Origin: Leeuwenhoekiella sp044542075
GTDB taxonomy: Bacteria > Bacteroidota > Bacteroidia > Flavobacteriales > Flavobacteriaceae
DNA: 64,000 nt
Direction: 5' to 3'
Assembly: GCF_044542075.1 (NCBI RefSeq)
Contig: NZ_JBITTU010000003.1
Coordinates: 1 to 64,000, forward strand
Position numbers and translations under genes: made by a program. Shown here piece after piece: positions 9,255 to 17,557 of the stretch. The first letter of the stretch is position 1; each line of letters starts with the position of its first letter. The notes under the pieces are model-generated. The model made no database searches and was not told where the DNA came from. It saw only the letters and a program-made list of their open reading frames with translations.

Positions 9255-9855
9255 CTTGTTTTAATGGTAGTAAATCTATAAAATGATAATTTATAGTACC
9301 TAAGTGTTCAACTTCAATAGATTCGCTATGTAACGCACTCCAATTAAATTTTTTAACAAACTCATCTTTGTTGTAGTTTGAGAGGAGTTGGTCTGAAATG
9401 AGTAAGTATTCATCAGTTTTGACAGCGTTTTTTAATAATCTATGCGCCGTTATCACGTCTTCACCCATTAATTTGATTCTGTTTCCTATGGGAACCATCG
9501 CTATTTCTTCACCGTAATGAAGTATGATTTTCAATCCTAAAATTTGCGGAATACTCTCCGCATCTTCAGCTTTCTTATGTTTTTTATAAAGCAGATTCAT
9601 GCGGTGATAAAAATCAAGGTAAAACCGTTTGCATTGATCTATAAGTTCATCAAGGCTAGGCAGCTTTCCACTTCTAAAAAATAAAACCGCATCACCTTCA
9701 ATTTCAGAAACTTTTAAATCTATTGTATTTGAATAAATAATCTCGTTTAGTAGTGCAGGTATTATTTGAGAAGTAAGCTCAAAATTGGCCTCACGCATAA
9801 ATTGCGTAAATCCGCTAATATCTGGGATACAAATTAATGTAGGTTCTGCTTTCAT
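9247..9855 (-). CDS. DUF2652 family protein (class III cyclase-like fold)
   Basis: A 202-residue protein that I assign to DUF2652. The N-terminal PDISGFT (residues 11-17) and EIEGDAVLFF (51-60) resemble the two metal-binding aspartate motifs of class III nucleotide cyclases (Asp12 and Asp55), and GEDVITAHRL resembles the later NxxxR region. The transition-state asparagine is not evident, so catalytic activity is doubtful. There is no signal peptide or membrane segment, so it is cytoplasmic. It overlaps the 3' end of the Gre-type gene by 8 bp on the opposite strand. The function is unknown; a nucleotide-binding or degenerate cyclase role is inference. Confidence 0.75.
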   Translation of the reverse strand: MKAEPTLICIPDISGFTQFMREANFELTSQIIPALLNEIIYSNTIDLKVSEIEGDAVLFFRSGKLPSLDELIDQCKRFYLDFYHRMNLLYKKHKKAEDAESIPQILGLKIILHYGEEIAMVPIGNRIKLMGEDVITAHRLLKNAVKTDEYLLISDQLLSNYNKDEFVKKFNWSALHSESIEVEHLGTINYHFIDLLPLKQAN

Positions 9856-9907
9856 AGCCGTAAATATCTATTATTTAAAAGCATACCTATACAATTTTAG
9901 GAAATAT

Positions 9908-10069
9908 TTAAGCGCTTGTGGTGTCTTTGTCTTGTGTAGCTTTTAATATTGCTTTCAGTTTATCTGCTCTAAGCTGTTTGTCATCACGCAATTTATCTTT
10001 TTTGCGTTTAAGCAACTTTGTATGTAAGGCTTTGTTTTTACCGTTTTTGGGAGTTCCTCGCTTTGCCAT
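9908..10069 (-). CDS. Small basic protein translationally coupled to brnQ
   Basis: A 53-codon frame that begins MAKRGTPKNGKN and ends TTSA. About a third of its residues are Lys or Arg (KLLKRKKDKLR), and it is predicted to be helical and cytoplasmic. Its ATG overlaps the brnQ stop codon (TAATG), an arrangement that suggests translational coupling. The plus-strand frame over the same bases is Cys/Ser/Phe-rich and looks like antisense shadow. I do not recognise the family. It could bind nucleic acid or ribosomes, but that rests only on its charge. Confidence 0.65.
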   Translation of the reverse strand: MAKRGTPKNGKNKALHTKLLKRKKDKLRDDKQLRADKLKAILKATQDKDTTSA

Positions 10070-11361
10070 TAAGTTTCAGTATTTGTTTCTGCCTTTTTAA
10101 AAATAAAAGGTTCTACTAATTTTGCCACTACAAAAATAATTAAAGTAGGTATAACCCAGGTGATTCCGTAATTTGTAAATGGGAATAACTCTTTAGCTTT
10201 TTCAATAGATAGTAAATCGAGACTTATTAAAAAATCTGGAATACTTAATAAGAAGGTTGCAATAGCTACAGTTCTAAAAATAAAGCGTGATGCCATTCTT
10301 GCCGGAAGAACATTTAGGATAATTAAAACAATAACTAAAGGATAAATAAAATTTAATGCGGGCACTGCAATGCTAATGATGTAAGCCACGCCTGTCTGTC
10401 CTATAATAACCCCTAATATGCAGGCAGATATCGCGGTGATTATATAGGCTTTCTGCGAGCCTTTAAAAATACCTTTTACAAAGTCTGATGTTCCTGTAAC
10501 AATACCTATTGCAGTCGTAAAGCAGGCCAGACTAATTAGTACAGAAAGCATGATCCTGCCTCCTTTTCCTAGTGTTTCATAACTGAGTAATGCAAGCAAA
10601 TCTGTGCGGGAAGAAGTCTCGAGTATTGTACTGTATAAAGCACCTACATAAATAAGACCAAAATAAATTAAAAACAACCCCATTCCTGCAAAAATACCTG
10701 CCCTAAAAAGTAGCTTTTTCTTAATATCCGCAGAATCGTGATCCTTTAAATTTAATGACACGACTAGAATAGCTCCTATTACAATAGCGCCAATAGCGTC
10801 AAAAGTTTGATAGCCTTCAATAATTCCTTTAAAAACCGAACCCTCTTCTGTGACTTTTTGAGGGGCTGGCAGTTCTGCGAATACGGCAACACCAATAATA
10901 GTTGCTAATATGATTAATAAGAGCGGAGTTAGGTATTTACCTAAAAGATCAATAATCTTTGATCTGTTGAGGACAAAAATTAAAACCAGCGCAAAATAAA
11001 TGCTGCTAGATGTTAGTGAGTTAATTACAAAATACGGCTGTAGTCCCATTTCATAGGTAACAGAAGCAGTACGTGGCCCGGGTAAGGTAATGGCGATAAG
11101 ATAAACGATAATGCAAAATACCAGACTAAACGTATGGTGTACTTTATTTCCAAAATCGAGTAGTGTTCCCTGTAAACGTGCGTGGGCAAAAATACCTAAA
11201 ATAGGAATTATCACTGCCGAAAGTGCAAAGCCTAAACTGGTTAAAAGCCACTCACTTCCAGCAGTATATCCTAAAAAGGGGGGGATGATTAAATTTCCGG
11301 CTCCAAAAAAAAGGGAGAACAAAGCAAATGAAGTAATTGCAGTTTCTTTGGTAAATCTCAT
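10069..11361 (-). CDS. brnQ: Branched-chain amino acid:cation symporter (LIVCS family)
   Basis: The 430-residue product is a BrnQ-type inner-membrane carrier that imports leucine, isoleucine and valine with a cation. About twelve hydrophobic segments run along it. The N-terminus (TSFALFSLFFGAGNLIIPP) is the conserved first helix of the family. Length is normal. The stop codon overlaps the start of the small basic gene downstream, so the two are probably one transcript. Upstream lies the divergent alpha/beta hydrolase gene, 36 bp away, and the short gap includes TATCTTTC on the minus strand as a possible -7 box. Confidence 0.93.
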   Translation of the reverse strand: MRFTKETAITSFALFSLFFGAGNLIIPPFLGYTAGSEWLLTSLGFALSAVIIPILGIFAHARLQGTLLDFGNKVHHTFSLVFCIIVYLIAITLPGPRTASVTYEMGLQPYFVINSLTSSSIYFALVLIFVLNRSKIIDLLGKYLTPLLLIILATIIGVAVFAELPAPQKVTEEGSVFKGIIEGYQTFDAIGAIVIGAILVVSLNLKDHDSADIKKKLLFRAGIFAGMGLFLIYFGLIYVGALYSTILETSSRTDLLALLSYETLGKGGRIMLSVLISLACFTTAIGIVTGTSDFVKGIFKGSQKAYIITAISACILGVIIGQTGVAYIISIAVPALNFIYPLVIVLIILNVLPARMASRFIFRTVAIATFLLSIPDFLISLDLLSIEKAKELFPFTNYGITWVIPTLIIFVVAKLVEPFIFKKAETNTET

Positions 11362-11397
11362 ATGCGACGTATCTTTCGGGGCGAAAGATAAAATAAA

Positions 11398-12174
11398 ATG
11401 GCGCTATCTATAATGTCTAAACCACTTAATTATACCGATGTTGGAAATGGTGAAGTCCTCTGCTTGCTTCACGGGTTTTTAGAAAATAAAGAGATCTGGA
11501 ATCCTTTTATAGGGAAACTTTCAAAAAAGCATCGGGTAATTACTATCGATTTAGCGGGTCATGGAGAAAGTGGTTTGCTTGCTGCTGGTAACACAATGGT
11601 AGATATGGCCGAAGCAGTACATTCAGTTTTAATAGCTTGTGGTATAGCTAAAGCTAAATTCATAGGGCACTCGATGGGAGGTTATGTGGCACTGGCTTAT
11701 GCTGAAAAATTTCAGCAGGAAGTTATGGGTGTTTTACTTCTGAATTCTACGCCCGAAGCAGATACTGCAAAACGCAAAGAATTGCGACAACATGGAATTA
11801 GAGTGGCTAAAACAAACTATGAGGCCCTCATATCAATGTCTGTAGTAAATTTATTTACACAAAAGTTCAGAGCTAACCTAGAAGAAGAAATTCAGCAGAC
11901 AAAAATTACAGCATTAGGCACTTCTCAAGAAAGTTATATTATAGGTCAGGAAGCGATGGCTTTACGGGCTGACTATAGTGATCTATTTAAGCGAGCGTCT
12001 TTTAAGAAAAAAATTATTTTAGGAGCTCAAGATACATTGCTTGATTCTAATCATTTAACGCTCAAATTTGAGAATAAAGATGTTGAAGTTGTTGTATTAG
12101 AGGGTGGGCATATGCTGCACCTTGAAAACCCAAATGATTTAGCTGAACATTTTAATATATTTATAAAAGACTAA
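11398..12174 (+). CDS. Alpha/beta-fold hydrolase
   Basis: The 258-residue protein has the alpha/beta hydrolase layout: HGF oxyanion loop (25-27), DLAGHGESG (51-59), nucleophile elbow GHSMGGY with Ser92, a likely acid at Asp212 (ILGAQDTLL) and His238 (GGHMLHLENP). It has no signal peptide and is probably a cytoplasmic esterase, lipase or related hydrolase. An ATG at 11413 (MSKPLNY) is an alternative start. Its divergent neighbour is brnQ. The substrate cannot be predicted. A weak hairpin (12188-12205) follows the gene. Confidence 0.88.
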   Translation: MALSIMSKPLNYTDVGNGEVLCLLHGFLENKEIWNPFIGKLSKKHRVITIDLAGHGESGLLAAGNTMVDMAEAVHSVLIACGIAKAKFIGHSMGGYVALAYAEKFQQEVMGVLLLNSTPEADTAKRKELRQHGIRVAKTNYEALISMSVVNLFTQKFRANLEEEIQQTKITALGTSQESYIIGQEAMALRADYSDLFKRASFKKKIILGAQDTLLDSNHLTLKFENKDVEVVVLEGGHMLHLENPNDLAEHFNIFIKD

Positions 12175-12187
12175 TATTTAATAGTTT

Positions 12188-12205
12188 ACTTGGTAACAAC
12201 CAGGT
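12188..12205 (+). terminator. Weak hairpin after the alpha/beta hydrolase gene
   Basis: ACTTGGT, loop AACA, ACCAGGT, with one G-U pair, 14 bp after the stop codon and before ATAGTGTTTTT. It is a plausible but weak terminator. Confidence 0.35.
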
Positions 12206-12288
12206 ATAGTGTTTTTAAACGTCTAAAGATATGTTTTTAACGTTATTTTTTGTTAATTTCACGATATTCAAATGTTTAAGTCCTAAAT

Positions 12289-12531
12289 ATGAATTCTCCG
12301 CAATCAACTAAATACTGGTTTAAAAGTTTATTATGTAAAGTCTTAGGTCATAAGTATGAAATCTTAAGATTCTATAAAAATGAACAAAAAGAATTTCAAT
12401 GCACAAAGTGTAAAAAACAATTCACAGTAAATGAAAATGGCGAAAAACAAGCACTTACTCCAAAACTAAGACAGATAAACGAAGTGATGGAGAAGTTTTA
12501 TGTTTTTAAACATCAGCGTCAGTCGGCATAG
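12289..12531 (+). CDS. Small putative zinc-binding protein
   Basis: An 80-residue protein with Cys16-x4-His21 (LLCKVLGHKY) and Cys38-x2-Cys41 (FQCTKCKKQF), arranged as a compact zinc ribbon. The LLCKVLGHK start resembles the DUF1660 family of short proteins, but that assignment is tentative. It is followed by a basic helical tail. The 3' end lies one base from the convergent thiL stop codon. Function unknown. Confidence 0.7.
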   Translation: MNSPQSTKYWFKSLLCKVLGHKYEILRFYKNEQKEFQCTKCKKQFTVNENGEKQALTPKLRQINEVMEKFYVFKHQRQSA

Positions 12532-12532
12532 C

Positions 12533-13591
12533 CTAGTCTTCACTGTTGTTACTAAGAGCATTCCAGCCTCGTGCTACGAGTGGTATAGAAGTATCTGCTC
12601 TTGTGATTAAATTCATACCGTCACCTTCTGGAGTAATGTGACCTATGATTGTAAAGTTGGGGTTGCCTTTAATTTTCTCATAGTCTGCCTGCGGCATTGT
12701 AAATAAAAGTTCATAATCTTCGCCGCCACTTAATGCTACTGTTGTGCTGTCTATTTTAAACTCTTCGCAAACATTTATCATTTGCGGATCTAGAGGTATT
12801 TTATTTTCGTAAAGTCGCACCCCTGTATTAGAGTTTTTACATAGGTGTATAATTTCTGAAGAAAGACCGTCGCTAATGTCAATCATAGCAGTGGGTTTTA
12901 TCTCTAATTTTTTAAGCAACTCAATAATATCTTTGCGCGCTTCGGGCTTAAGTTGTCGTTCTATTAAGTAAGAGTAAGGTTCTAAATCTGGTTGAGAATT
13001 AGGGTTTACTTTATGTACTTGTTTTTCTCGTTCTAAAACCTGTAATCCCATGTACGATGCGCCAAGATCACCAGATACCACTAATAAATCGCCATCCTTA
13101 GCTCCATCTCTTCCTACTATTTGATCTGCATCTGCTAGGCCAAGGGCGGTTATGCTTATTAATAATCCTTTTGTACTTGAAGTTGTGTCACCACCAACTA
13201 AATCAACATTATAAATTGCGCAGGCTAACTCAATACCAGCATATAATTCTTCTAAAGCCTCAAGCGGAAACCGATTAGATACGGCAATAGATACTGTAAT
13301 TTGTGTAGGTTCTGCATTCATCGCATAAATGTCAGATAGGTTTACCATAACAGCTTTATATCCCAAATGCTTTAAAGGCATAAAACTCATATCAAAATGA
13401 ACACCTTCTACAAGTAGGTCTGTTGAGATTACAAGTTGTTTTCCGTTCGTATCTACAACCGCTGCATCATCGCCTATACCTTTTACAGTGCTAGACTGTC
13501 TTATGGTAAAATCTTTAGTCAAGTGATTAATTAAGCCGAATTCACCAAGTTCACTAAGAGAGGTTCGGGATTGATCTTTATTGTCAAACAT
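12533..13591 (-). CDS. thiL: Thiamine-monophosphate kinase
   Basis: The 352-residue protein matches ThiL, which phosphorylates thiamine phosphate to thiamine diphosphate with ATP in the last step of cofactor synthesis. It has the PurM/ThiL-type fold with GIGDDAAV (about 38-45) and STDLLVEGVHFD, the Mg/ATP-binding motifs, followed by VGGDTTSS, VSGDLGASYMG, MIDISDGLSSE and LSGGEDYELLF. Length is normal for the family. No other thiamine genes are adjacent. A TAnnTTTG element lies 20 bp before the ATG. Confidence 0.95.
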   Translation of the reverse strand: MFDNKDQSRTSLSELGEFGLINHLTKDFTIRQSSTVKGIGDDAAVVDTNGKQLVISTDLLVEGVHFDMSFMPLKHLGYKAVMVNLSDIYAMNAEPTQITVSIAVSNRFPLEALEELYAGIELACAIYNVDLVGGDTTSSTKGLLISITALGLADADQIVGRDGAKDGDLLVVSGDLGASYMGLQVLEREKQVHKVNPNSQPDLEPYSYLIERQLKPEARKDIIELLKKLEIKPTAMIDISDGLSSEIIHLCKNSNTGVRLYENKIPLDPQMINVCEEFKIDSTTVALSGGEDYELLFTMPQADYEKIKGNPNFTIIGHITPEGDGMNLITRADTSIPLVARGWNALSNNSED

Positions 13592-13610
13592 AATAGCTGT
13601 TATTTGCGGG

Positions 13611-13618
13611 CAAAGTTA
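13611..13618 (-). promoter_or_regulatory. Putative -7 promoter element of thiL
   Basis: The minus-strand bases are TAACTTTG, a full match to TAnnTTTG, 20 bp upstream of the thiL ATG. A short leader of about 13 nt would result. Confidence 0.6.
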
Positions 13619-13898
13619 GTTTGAATAAGTTAAATGAGAAATCTCGTCTGCTAAATATTCAAGTGCGTATAATTTCAGTTAAAATTAGAAGGCCGTATTT
13701 CTAATTTTTAGAATGCTTTTTCTATAATAAATCTAGTTAATGATAAAGTGTTTTTCTATGAAGATACCAGTACTAAAATTTTCTAATTTATCTTAGGAAT
13801 AGATTAATGTGATTGTATAATATTTTGCTATATATAGAAGCTATACAATCATAGTATAGTTTAATGTAAGGAAGTATGGTAAAACCCTACTTAAATGG

Positions 13899-13906
13899 TA
13901 TATTTG
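13899..13906 (+). promoter_or_regulatory. Putative -7 promoter element of the suf operon
   Basis: TATATTTG matches TAnnTTTG and sits 17 bp before the ATG at 13924. Because it lies downstream of the ATG at 13876, it argues that the shorter start is the real start of the sufA-like gene. Confidence 0.55.
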
Positions 13907-13923
13907 CACTAATTGAGAATGAT

Positions 13924-14253
13924 ATGATTAAAGTAAGCGAAGATGCTAAAAAGAAAATAGCCACCTTGATGAATGAGGAGGGTTATGATGCTGTTGTTGA
14001 CTACGTTAGAGTGGGTGTGAAGAGTGGTGGATGTTCTGGTTTATCATATGAATTAAAATTTGATAAAAGTATAGCAGAAGAAGACAAACTCTTTGAAGAC
14101 AATAATATCAAGCTTATTGTAGATAAAAAAAGTTTTCTATATCTAATAGGCACTGTTTTAGAATACAGCGGCGGTCTTAATGGTAAAGGATTTGTATTTA
14201 ATAATCCTAACGCGCAACGCACATGTGGTTGCGGTGAAAGTTTTTCACTTTAA
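13924..14253 (+). CDS. sufA: A-type iron-sulfur carrier protein (SufA/IscA/HesB family)
   Basis: The 109-residue protein belongs to the HesB/IscA/SufA family, which carries Fe-S clusters from the scaffold to target apoproteins. The three ligand cysteines are present: Cys37 in GGCSGLSYE, and Cys101 and Cys103 in CGCGESF at the C-terminus. The start at 13924 (MIKVSEDAKK) fits family length and the promoter position; an in-frame ATG at 13876 would place the -7 element inside the gene. It is the first gene of the suf operon, and the spacer to sufB holds an 8-bp hairpin. Confidence 0.92.
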   Translation: MIKVSEDAKKKIATLMNEEGYDAVVDYVRVGVKSGGCSGLSYELKFDKSIAEEDKLFEDNNIKLIVDKKSFLYLIGTVLEYSGGLNGKGFVFNNPNAQRTCGCGESFSL

Positions 14254-14267
14254 AAAAATTTAAAAAG

Positions 14268-14287
14268 CTGTTCAATTTCTTGAACAG
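14268..14287 (+). other. Intercistronic hairpin between sufA and sufB
   Basis: CTGTTCAA, loop TTTC, TTGAACAG: a perfect 8-bp stem ending 14 bp before the sufB ATG. No U-run follows, so it is not a classic terminator. It may affect mRNA processing or sufB translation; this is inference. Confidence 0.5.
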
Positions 14288-14301
14288 GTTACAAAAAGTA
14301 T

Positions 14302-15747
14302 ATGGCATACACAGAAGACGATTTAGAAAAGGAATTAGCCACTAAAGAATATAAATACGGGTTTTATACAGATATTGAGTCTGAAACATTTCCTATAGGA
14401 CTTAATGAAGATATTGTACGTGCTATTTCTTTGAAAAAAGGAGAGCCAGAATGGATGACCAACTGGCGACTGGAGGCTTTTAGACATTGGTTAACGATGG
14501 ATGAGCCTGAGTGGGCAAATGTGCATTATGAAAAACCGAATTTTCAAAGTATTTCATATTATTCTGCACCTTCAAAGAAACCTAAATTTGATAGTCTTGA
14601 CGAGGTAGATCCAGAATTGTTGGATACATTTAAAAGATTAGGTATTTCTATTGATGAGCAAAAAAAATTAGCTGGGGTTGCTGTAGATATCGTTATGGAT
14701 TCTGTTTCGGTAGCAACAACCTTCAAAAAAACTTTAGCTGAAAAAGGTATAATCTTTTGTCCTATTTCTGAAGCGATAAAAGAACATCCAGAACTGGTTA
14801 AAAAATATTTGGGAACTGTAGTTCCTCAAAAAGATAATTTTTACGCAGCTCTTAATAGCGCTGTATTTAGTGATGGTTCTTTTTGTTATATTCCTAAAGG
14901 GGTGCGCTGTCCAATGGAACTTTCTACTTATTTTAGAATAAATCAAGCAAACACCGGTCAATTTGAACGTACGCTTGTAGTGGCAGATGAGGGTAGCTAT
15001 GTAAGTTACTTAGAGGGGTGTACGGCTCCTTCCCGTGATGAAAATCAATTGCATGCGGCAGTTGTAGAGCTTATTGCTCTTGATGATGCAGAGATTAAAT
15101 ATTCTACAGTTCAAAACTGGTACCCTGGTAATGCAGAAGGTAAAGGTGGTGTTTACAATTTTGTAACAAAGCGTGGTCTTTGTGAGAAAAACGCAAAAAT
15201 CTCCTGGACGCAGGTTGAAACCGGTAGTGCAGTAACTTGGAAATATCCTAGTTGTGTTCTAAAAGGAGATAACTCTATCGGAGAATTTTATTCTATTGCG
15301 GTAACTAATAACTTTCAGCAGGCAGATACCGGCACAAAGATGATTCACTTAGGAAAAAACACTAAGAGTACGATTATTTCTAAAGGTATCTCTGCAGGAA
15401 ATTCTCAAAATAGTTATAGGGGTCTGGTTCAAATTAATAGTAGAGCCGACAACGCGCGTAACTTTTCTCAGTGTGATTCGCTGTTAATGGGTAATAAATG
15501 TGGAGCACATACTTTTCCGTATATTGAGGCCAAGAATAAATCAGCAAAAATAGAGCATGAGGCAACTACCAGTAAAATAGGTGAAGACCAGATATTTTAT
15601 TGTAATCAGCGTGGTATAGATACTGAAAAAGCAATAGCACTTATCGTAAATGGCTTTAGTAAAGAGGTTTTAAATAAACTTCCTATGGAGTTTGCCGTTG
15701 AAGCTCAAAAGCTTTTAGAAATATCTTTAGAAGGGTCTGTAGGTTAA
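14302..15747 (+). CDS. sufB: Fe-S cluster assembly protein SufB
   Basis: The 481-residue SufB is the scaffold subunit of the SufBCD complex on which cytoplasmic Fe-S clusters are built. Length and motifs are standard: EPEWMTNWRLEA near the N-terminus, NNFQQADTGTKMIHLG and SAGNSQNSYRGLVQ in the beta-helix core, SQCDSLLMGNKCGAHTFPY, and the C-terminal EDQIFYCNQRGI with its conserved cysteine. Cysteines around residues 390-400 and in YCNQRG are candidates for cluster assembly. It lies between sufA and an MBL-fold lipoprotein gene and is co-directional with the whole operon. Confidence 0.97.
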   Translation: MAYTEDDLEKELATKEYKYGFYTDIESETFPIGLNEDIVRAISLKKGEPEWMTNWRLEAFRHWLTMDEPEWANVHYEKPNFQSISYYSAPSKKPKFDSLDEVDPELLDTFKRLGISIDEQKKLAGVAVDIVMDSVSVATTFKKTLAEKGIIFCPISEAIKEHPELVKKYLGTVVPQKDNFYAALNSAVFSDGSFCYIPKGVRCPMELSTYFRINQANTGQFERTLVVADEGSYVSYLEGCTAPSRDENQLHAAVVELIALDDAEIKYSTVQNWYPGNAEGKGGVYNFVTKRGLCEKNAKISWTQVETGSAVTWKYPSCVLKGDNSIGEFYSIAVTNNFQQADTGTKMIHLGKNTKSTIISKGISAGNSQNSYRGLVQINSRADNARNFSQCDSLLMGNKCGAHTFPYIEAKNKSAKIEHEATTSKIGEDQIFYCNQRGIDTEKAIALIVNGFSKEVLNKLPMEFAVEAQKLLEISLEGSVG

Positions 15748-15782
15748 TTATTTACTAAATAGAAGAAGAAATAATAAATACG

Positions 15783-16664
15783 ATGATTAAAAAAATTGCT
15801 TTTTATTCGCTTATTGCTTTAGCTTTTGCAAGTTGTAAAGACACAAAAAAAGAAGAAAATAAAGAAGAGGTTGTTGTAGAAGAAACTGCAAAACCAGACG
15901 TTGAGGTGTACGCTTTTGATGGTGGAACTATAATGGCTAACAACTTAAATCTTTTTGCCCAAGGAGATACCTACAAAGGGGAGAGTAAGGAATTAGCAGA
16001 TGCATTTTATGTTATTAAACATCCTAACGGTGTTCTTTTATGGGACACGGGCTTGCCAGAAATGCTGGTAGGTCAGGAGCCATACACTCCAGAAGGAGGA
16101 GCATTTACGATAACTAGAAAAGACAGTATTCTTAATCAGTTAAAAACGATAAATCTTAAGGCTGAAGATGTAAGTATGATTGCATTTTCTCATATTCATT
16201 TTGATCACACGGGCGCTGCAAACCACTTTCCAAATGCTAAATGGTTTATTCAGCAAAGTGAAGATGATTTTTTAAGTAGTGATGATATAAAAGGTAATAC
16301 TTTTTATGCTCCTGAATCATTTTCGGCTTTGAAAAATAAAGAGGTTATTGCAAATACAGACTTTGATGTTTTTGGAGATGGAAGCGTTATTATAAAATAT
16401 TTACCGGGTCATACAGCAGGCCATAATGCGTTATTCGTAGACTTGCCAGAAACTGGGCCTCTTGTTTTAACAGGAGACACCTATCATTTTGAGCAGAATA
16501 GAGTAGATGGTGTAGTGCCACAGTTTAATTATGATATCCCACGATCTGAAGAAAGTATTAAGGCATTCGAAGCTTTTGTTAAAGAGAAAAATGCTAAGGT
16601 AATTATTCAGCACGATATGGATGATTTTAAAGAAACTATTAAATCGCCTGATGCTATTAAATAG
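15783..16664 (+). CDS. MBL-fold metallohydrolase lipoprotein (AHL-lactonase-like)
   Basis: A 293-residue protein with a lipoprotein signal (FASC, Cys18) followed by a charged linker. It has a metallo-beta-lactamase fold with the complete dinuclear-metal set: H137-x-H139-x-D141-H142 (SHIHFDHTG), His in PGHTAGH (210-214), Asp232 (TGDTYHF) and His277 (IIQHDMD). The AFDGGTIM start and overall pattern recall the N-acyl homoserine lactonase family (AiiA/AttM type). It should be anchored in the envelope, unlike the cytoplasmic Suf proteins around it. It sits 35 bp after sufB and 137 bp before sufC, so it appears to be a member of the operon. Lactonase activity is family inference; another hydrolase or thiol/persulfide role is equally possible. 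Confidence 0.85.
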   Translation: MIKKIAFYSLIALAFASCKDTKKEENKEEVVVEETAKPDVEVYAFDGGTIMANNLNLFAQGDTYKGESKELADAFYVIKHPNGVLLWDTGLPEMLVGQEPYTPEGGAFTITRKDSILNQLKTINLKAEDVSMIAFSHIHFDHTGAANHFPNAKWFIQQSEDDFLSSDDIKGNTFYAPESFSALKNKEVIANTDFDVFGDGSVIIKYLPGHTAGHNALFVDLPETGPLVLTGDTYHFEQNRVDGVVPQFNYDIPRSEESIKAFEAFVKEKNAKVIIQHDMDDFKETIKSPDAIK

Positions 16665-16672
16665 TTAGGTTT

Positions 16673-16694
16673 TGAAATTCATAAGTGAATTTCA
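16673..16694 (+). other. Hairpin after the MBL-fold gene
   Basis: TGAAATTCA, loop TAAG, TGAATTTCA: a 9-bp perfect stem that begins 8 bp after the stop codon and is followed by TTTTAAAG. It may be a weak terminator or an mRNA-stability element that lets the sufA-sufB-MBL segment differ in level from sufCDS. Confidence 0.45.
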
Positions 16695-16801
16695 TTTTAA
16701 AGAAATAAATCGTAATTCTTACCCTTTAGCGGTCAGGATTTAAACGTTAAATAAGAAATTAAAGAAAGATTGCTTATAGTGCAATCAGTAGAATCGAGAT
16801 T

Positions 16802-17557
16802 ATGTTAGAAATTAAGAATCTAAGTGCAGGTATAGAAGGAAAAGATATCCTTAAAGGAATTAACCTAAAAGTCAATGCGGGTGAAGTACACGCGATCATG
16901 GGGCCTAACGGTTCTGGTAAGAGTACGTTGTCATCTGTAATTGCTGGTAAAGAAGAGTATGAGGTAAGCGCCGGAGATGTAATTTTTGATGCTGAATCTC
17001 TATTAGATTTAGATGCCGAAGAAAGAGCACACAAAGGAGTTTTTCTTTCCTTTCAGTATCCGGTAGAGATACCGGGTGTTTCGGTGACTAACTTTATCAA
17101 AACCGCGATTAATCAGACGCGTAAAGCTAAAGGCCTTGAAGATATGCCAGCTAGTGATATGCTAAAAATGATACGTGAAAAGTCTGAACTTTTAGAAATT
17201 GACCGTAAATTTTTATCCAGATCGTTAAATGAAGGTTTTTCTGGTGGAGAGAAAAAGAGAAATGAGATTTTTCAAATGGCGATGTTAGAGCCAAAGTTAG
17301 CAATATTAGATGAGACTGATTCTGGTCTTGATATTGATGCACTACGCATCGTTTCTAATGGTGTTAATAAATTGAGAAGTAAAGACAACGCAGTAATTGT
17401 TATTACGCATTACCAGCGTTTATTAGACTATATCGTACCTGATTTTGTACACGTATTAGTTGACGGTAAAATCGTTAAATCTGGAGGTAAAGAATTAGCT
17501 CTTGAGCTAGAGGAAAAAGGTTACGACTGGGTGAAGGCAGAATTAGCTGCAGGATAA
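16802..17557 (+). CDS. sufC: Fe-S cluster assembly ATPase SufC
   Basis: The 251-residue ABC-type ATPase drives conformational changes of the SufBCD scaffold. Walker A is GPNGSGKST (34-42), the ABC signature is FSGGEKKR, Walker B is LAILDETDSGLD, and the switch histidine is in VITHYQR. There are no membrane segments, as expected for a soluble SufC. It lies 137 bp after the MBL-fold gene and 55 bp before sufD. The stop codon is part of the hairpin that follows. Confidence 0.97.
   Translation: MLEIKNLSAGIEGKDILKGINLKVNAGEVHAIMGPNGSGKSTLSSVIAGKEEYEVSAGDVIFDAESLLDLDAEERAHKGVFLSFQYPVEIPGVSVTNFIKTAINQTRKAKGLEDMPASDMLKMIREKSELLEIDRKFLSRSLNEGFSGGEKKRNEIFQMAMLEPKLAILDETDSGLDIDALRIVSNGVNKLRSKDNAVIVITHYQRLLDYIVPDFVHVLVDGKIVKSGGKELALELEEKGYDWVKAELAAG

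Larger units (their letters stand above)
13592..13923. other. Divergent thiL / suf intergenic region
   Basis: About 330 bp of AT-rich DNA separating thiL from the suf operon. It contains the -7 elements of both transcription units and nothing else that can be supported. No Fur- or IscR-like operator was recognised. Confidence 0.55.

Noticed and set aside
9918..10100. Plus-strand 60-codon frame
   Set aside because: It is antisense to the small basic gene at 9908-10069 and the brnQ end, and has a Ser/Leu/Phe-rich shadow composition.
13876..13923. Earlier start for the sufA-like gene
   Set aside because: The likely -7 promoter element lies inside this stretch, and the extra 16 residues are not part of the family.
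15783..16664. Firm annotation of the MBL-fold protein as a quorum-quenching AHL lactonase
   Set aside because: The metal ligands are present in many MBL families; no substrate-specific residues can be judged without alignment, so only 'lactonase-like' is claimed.
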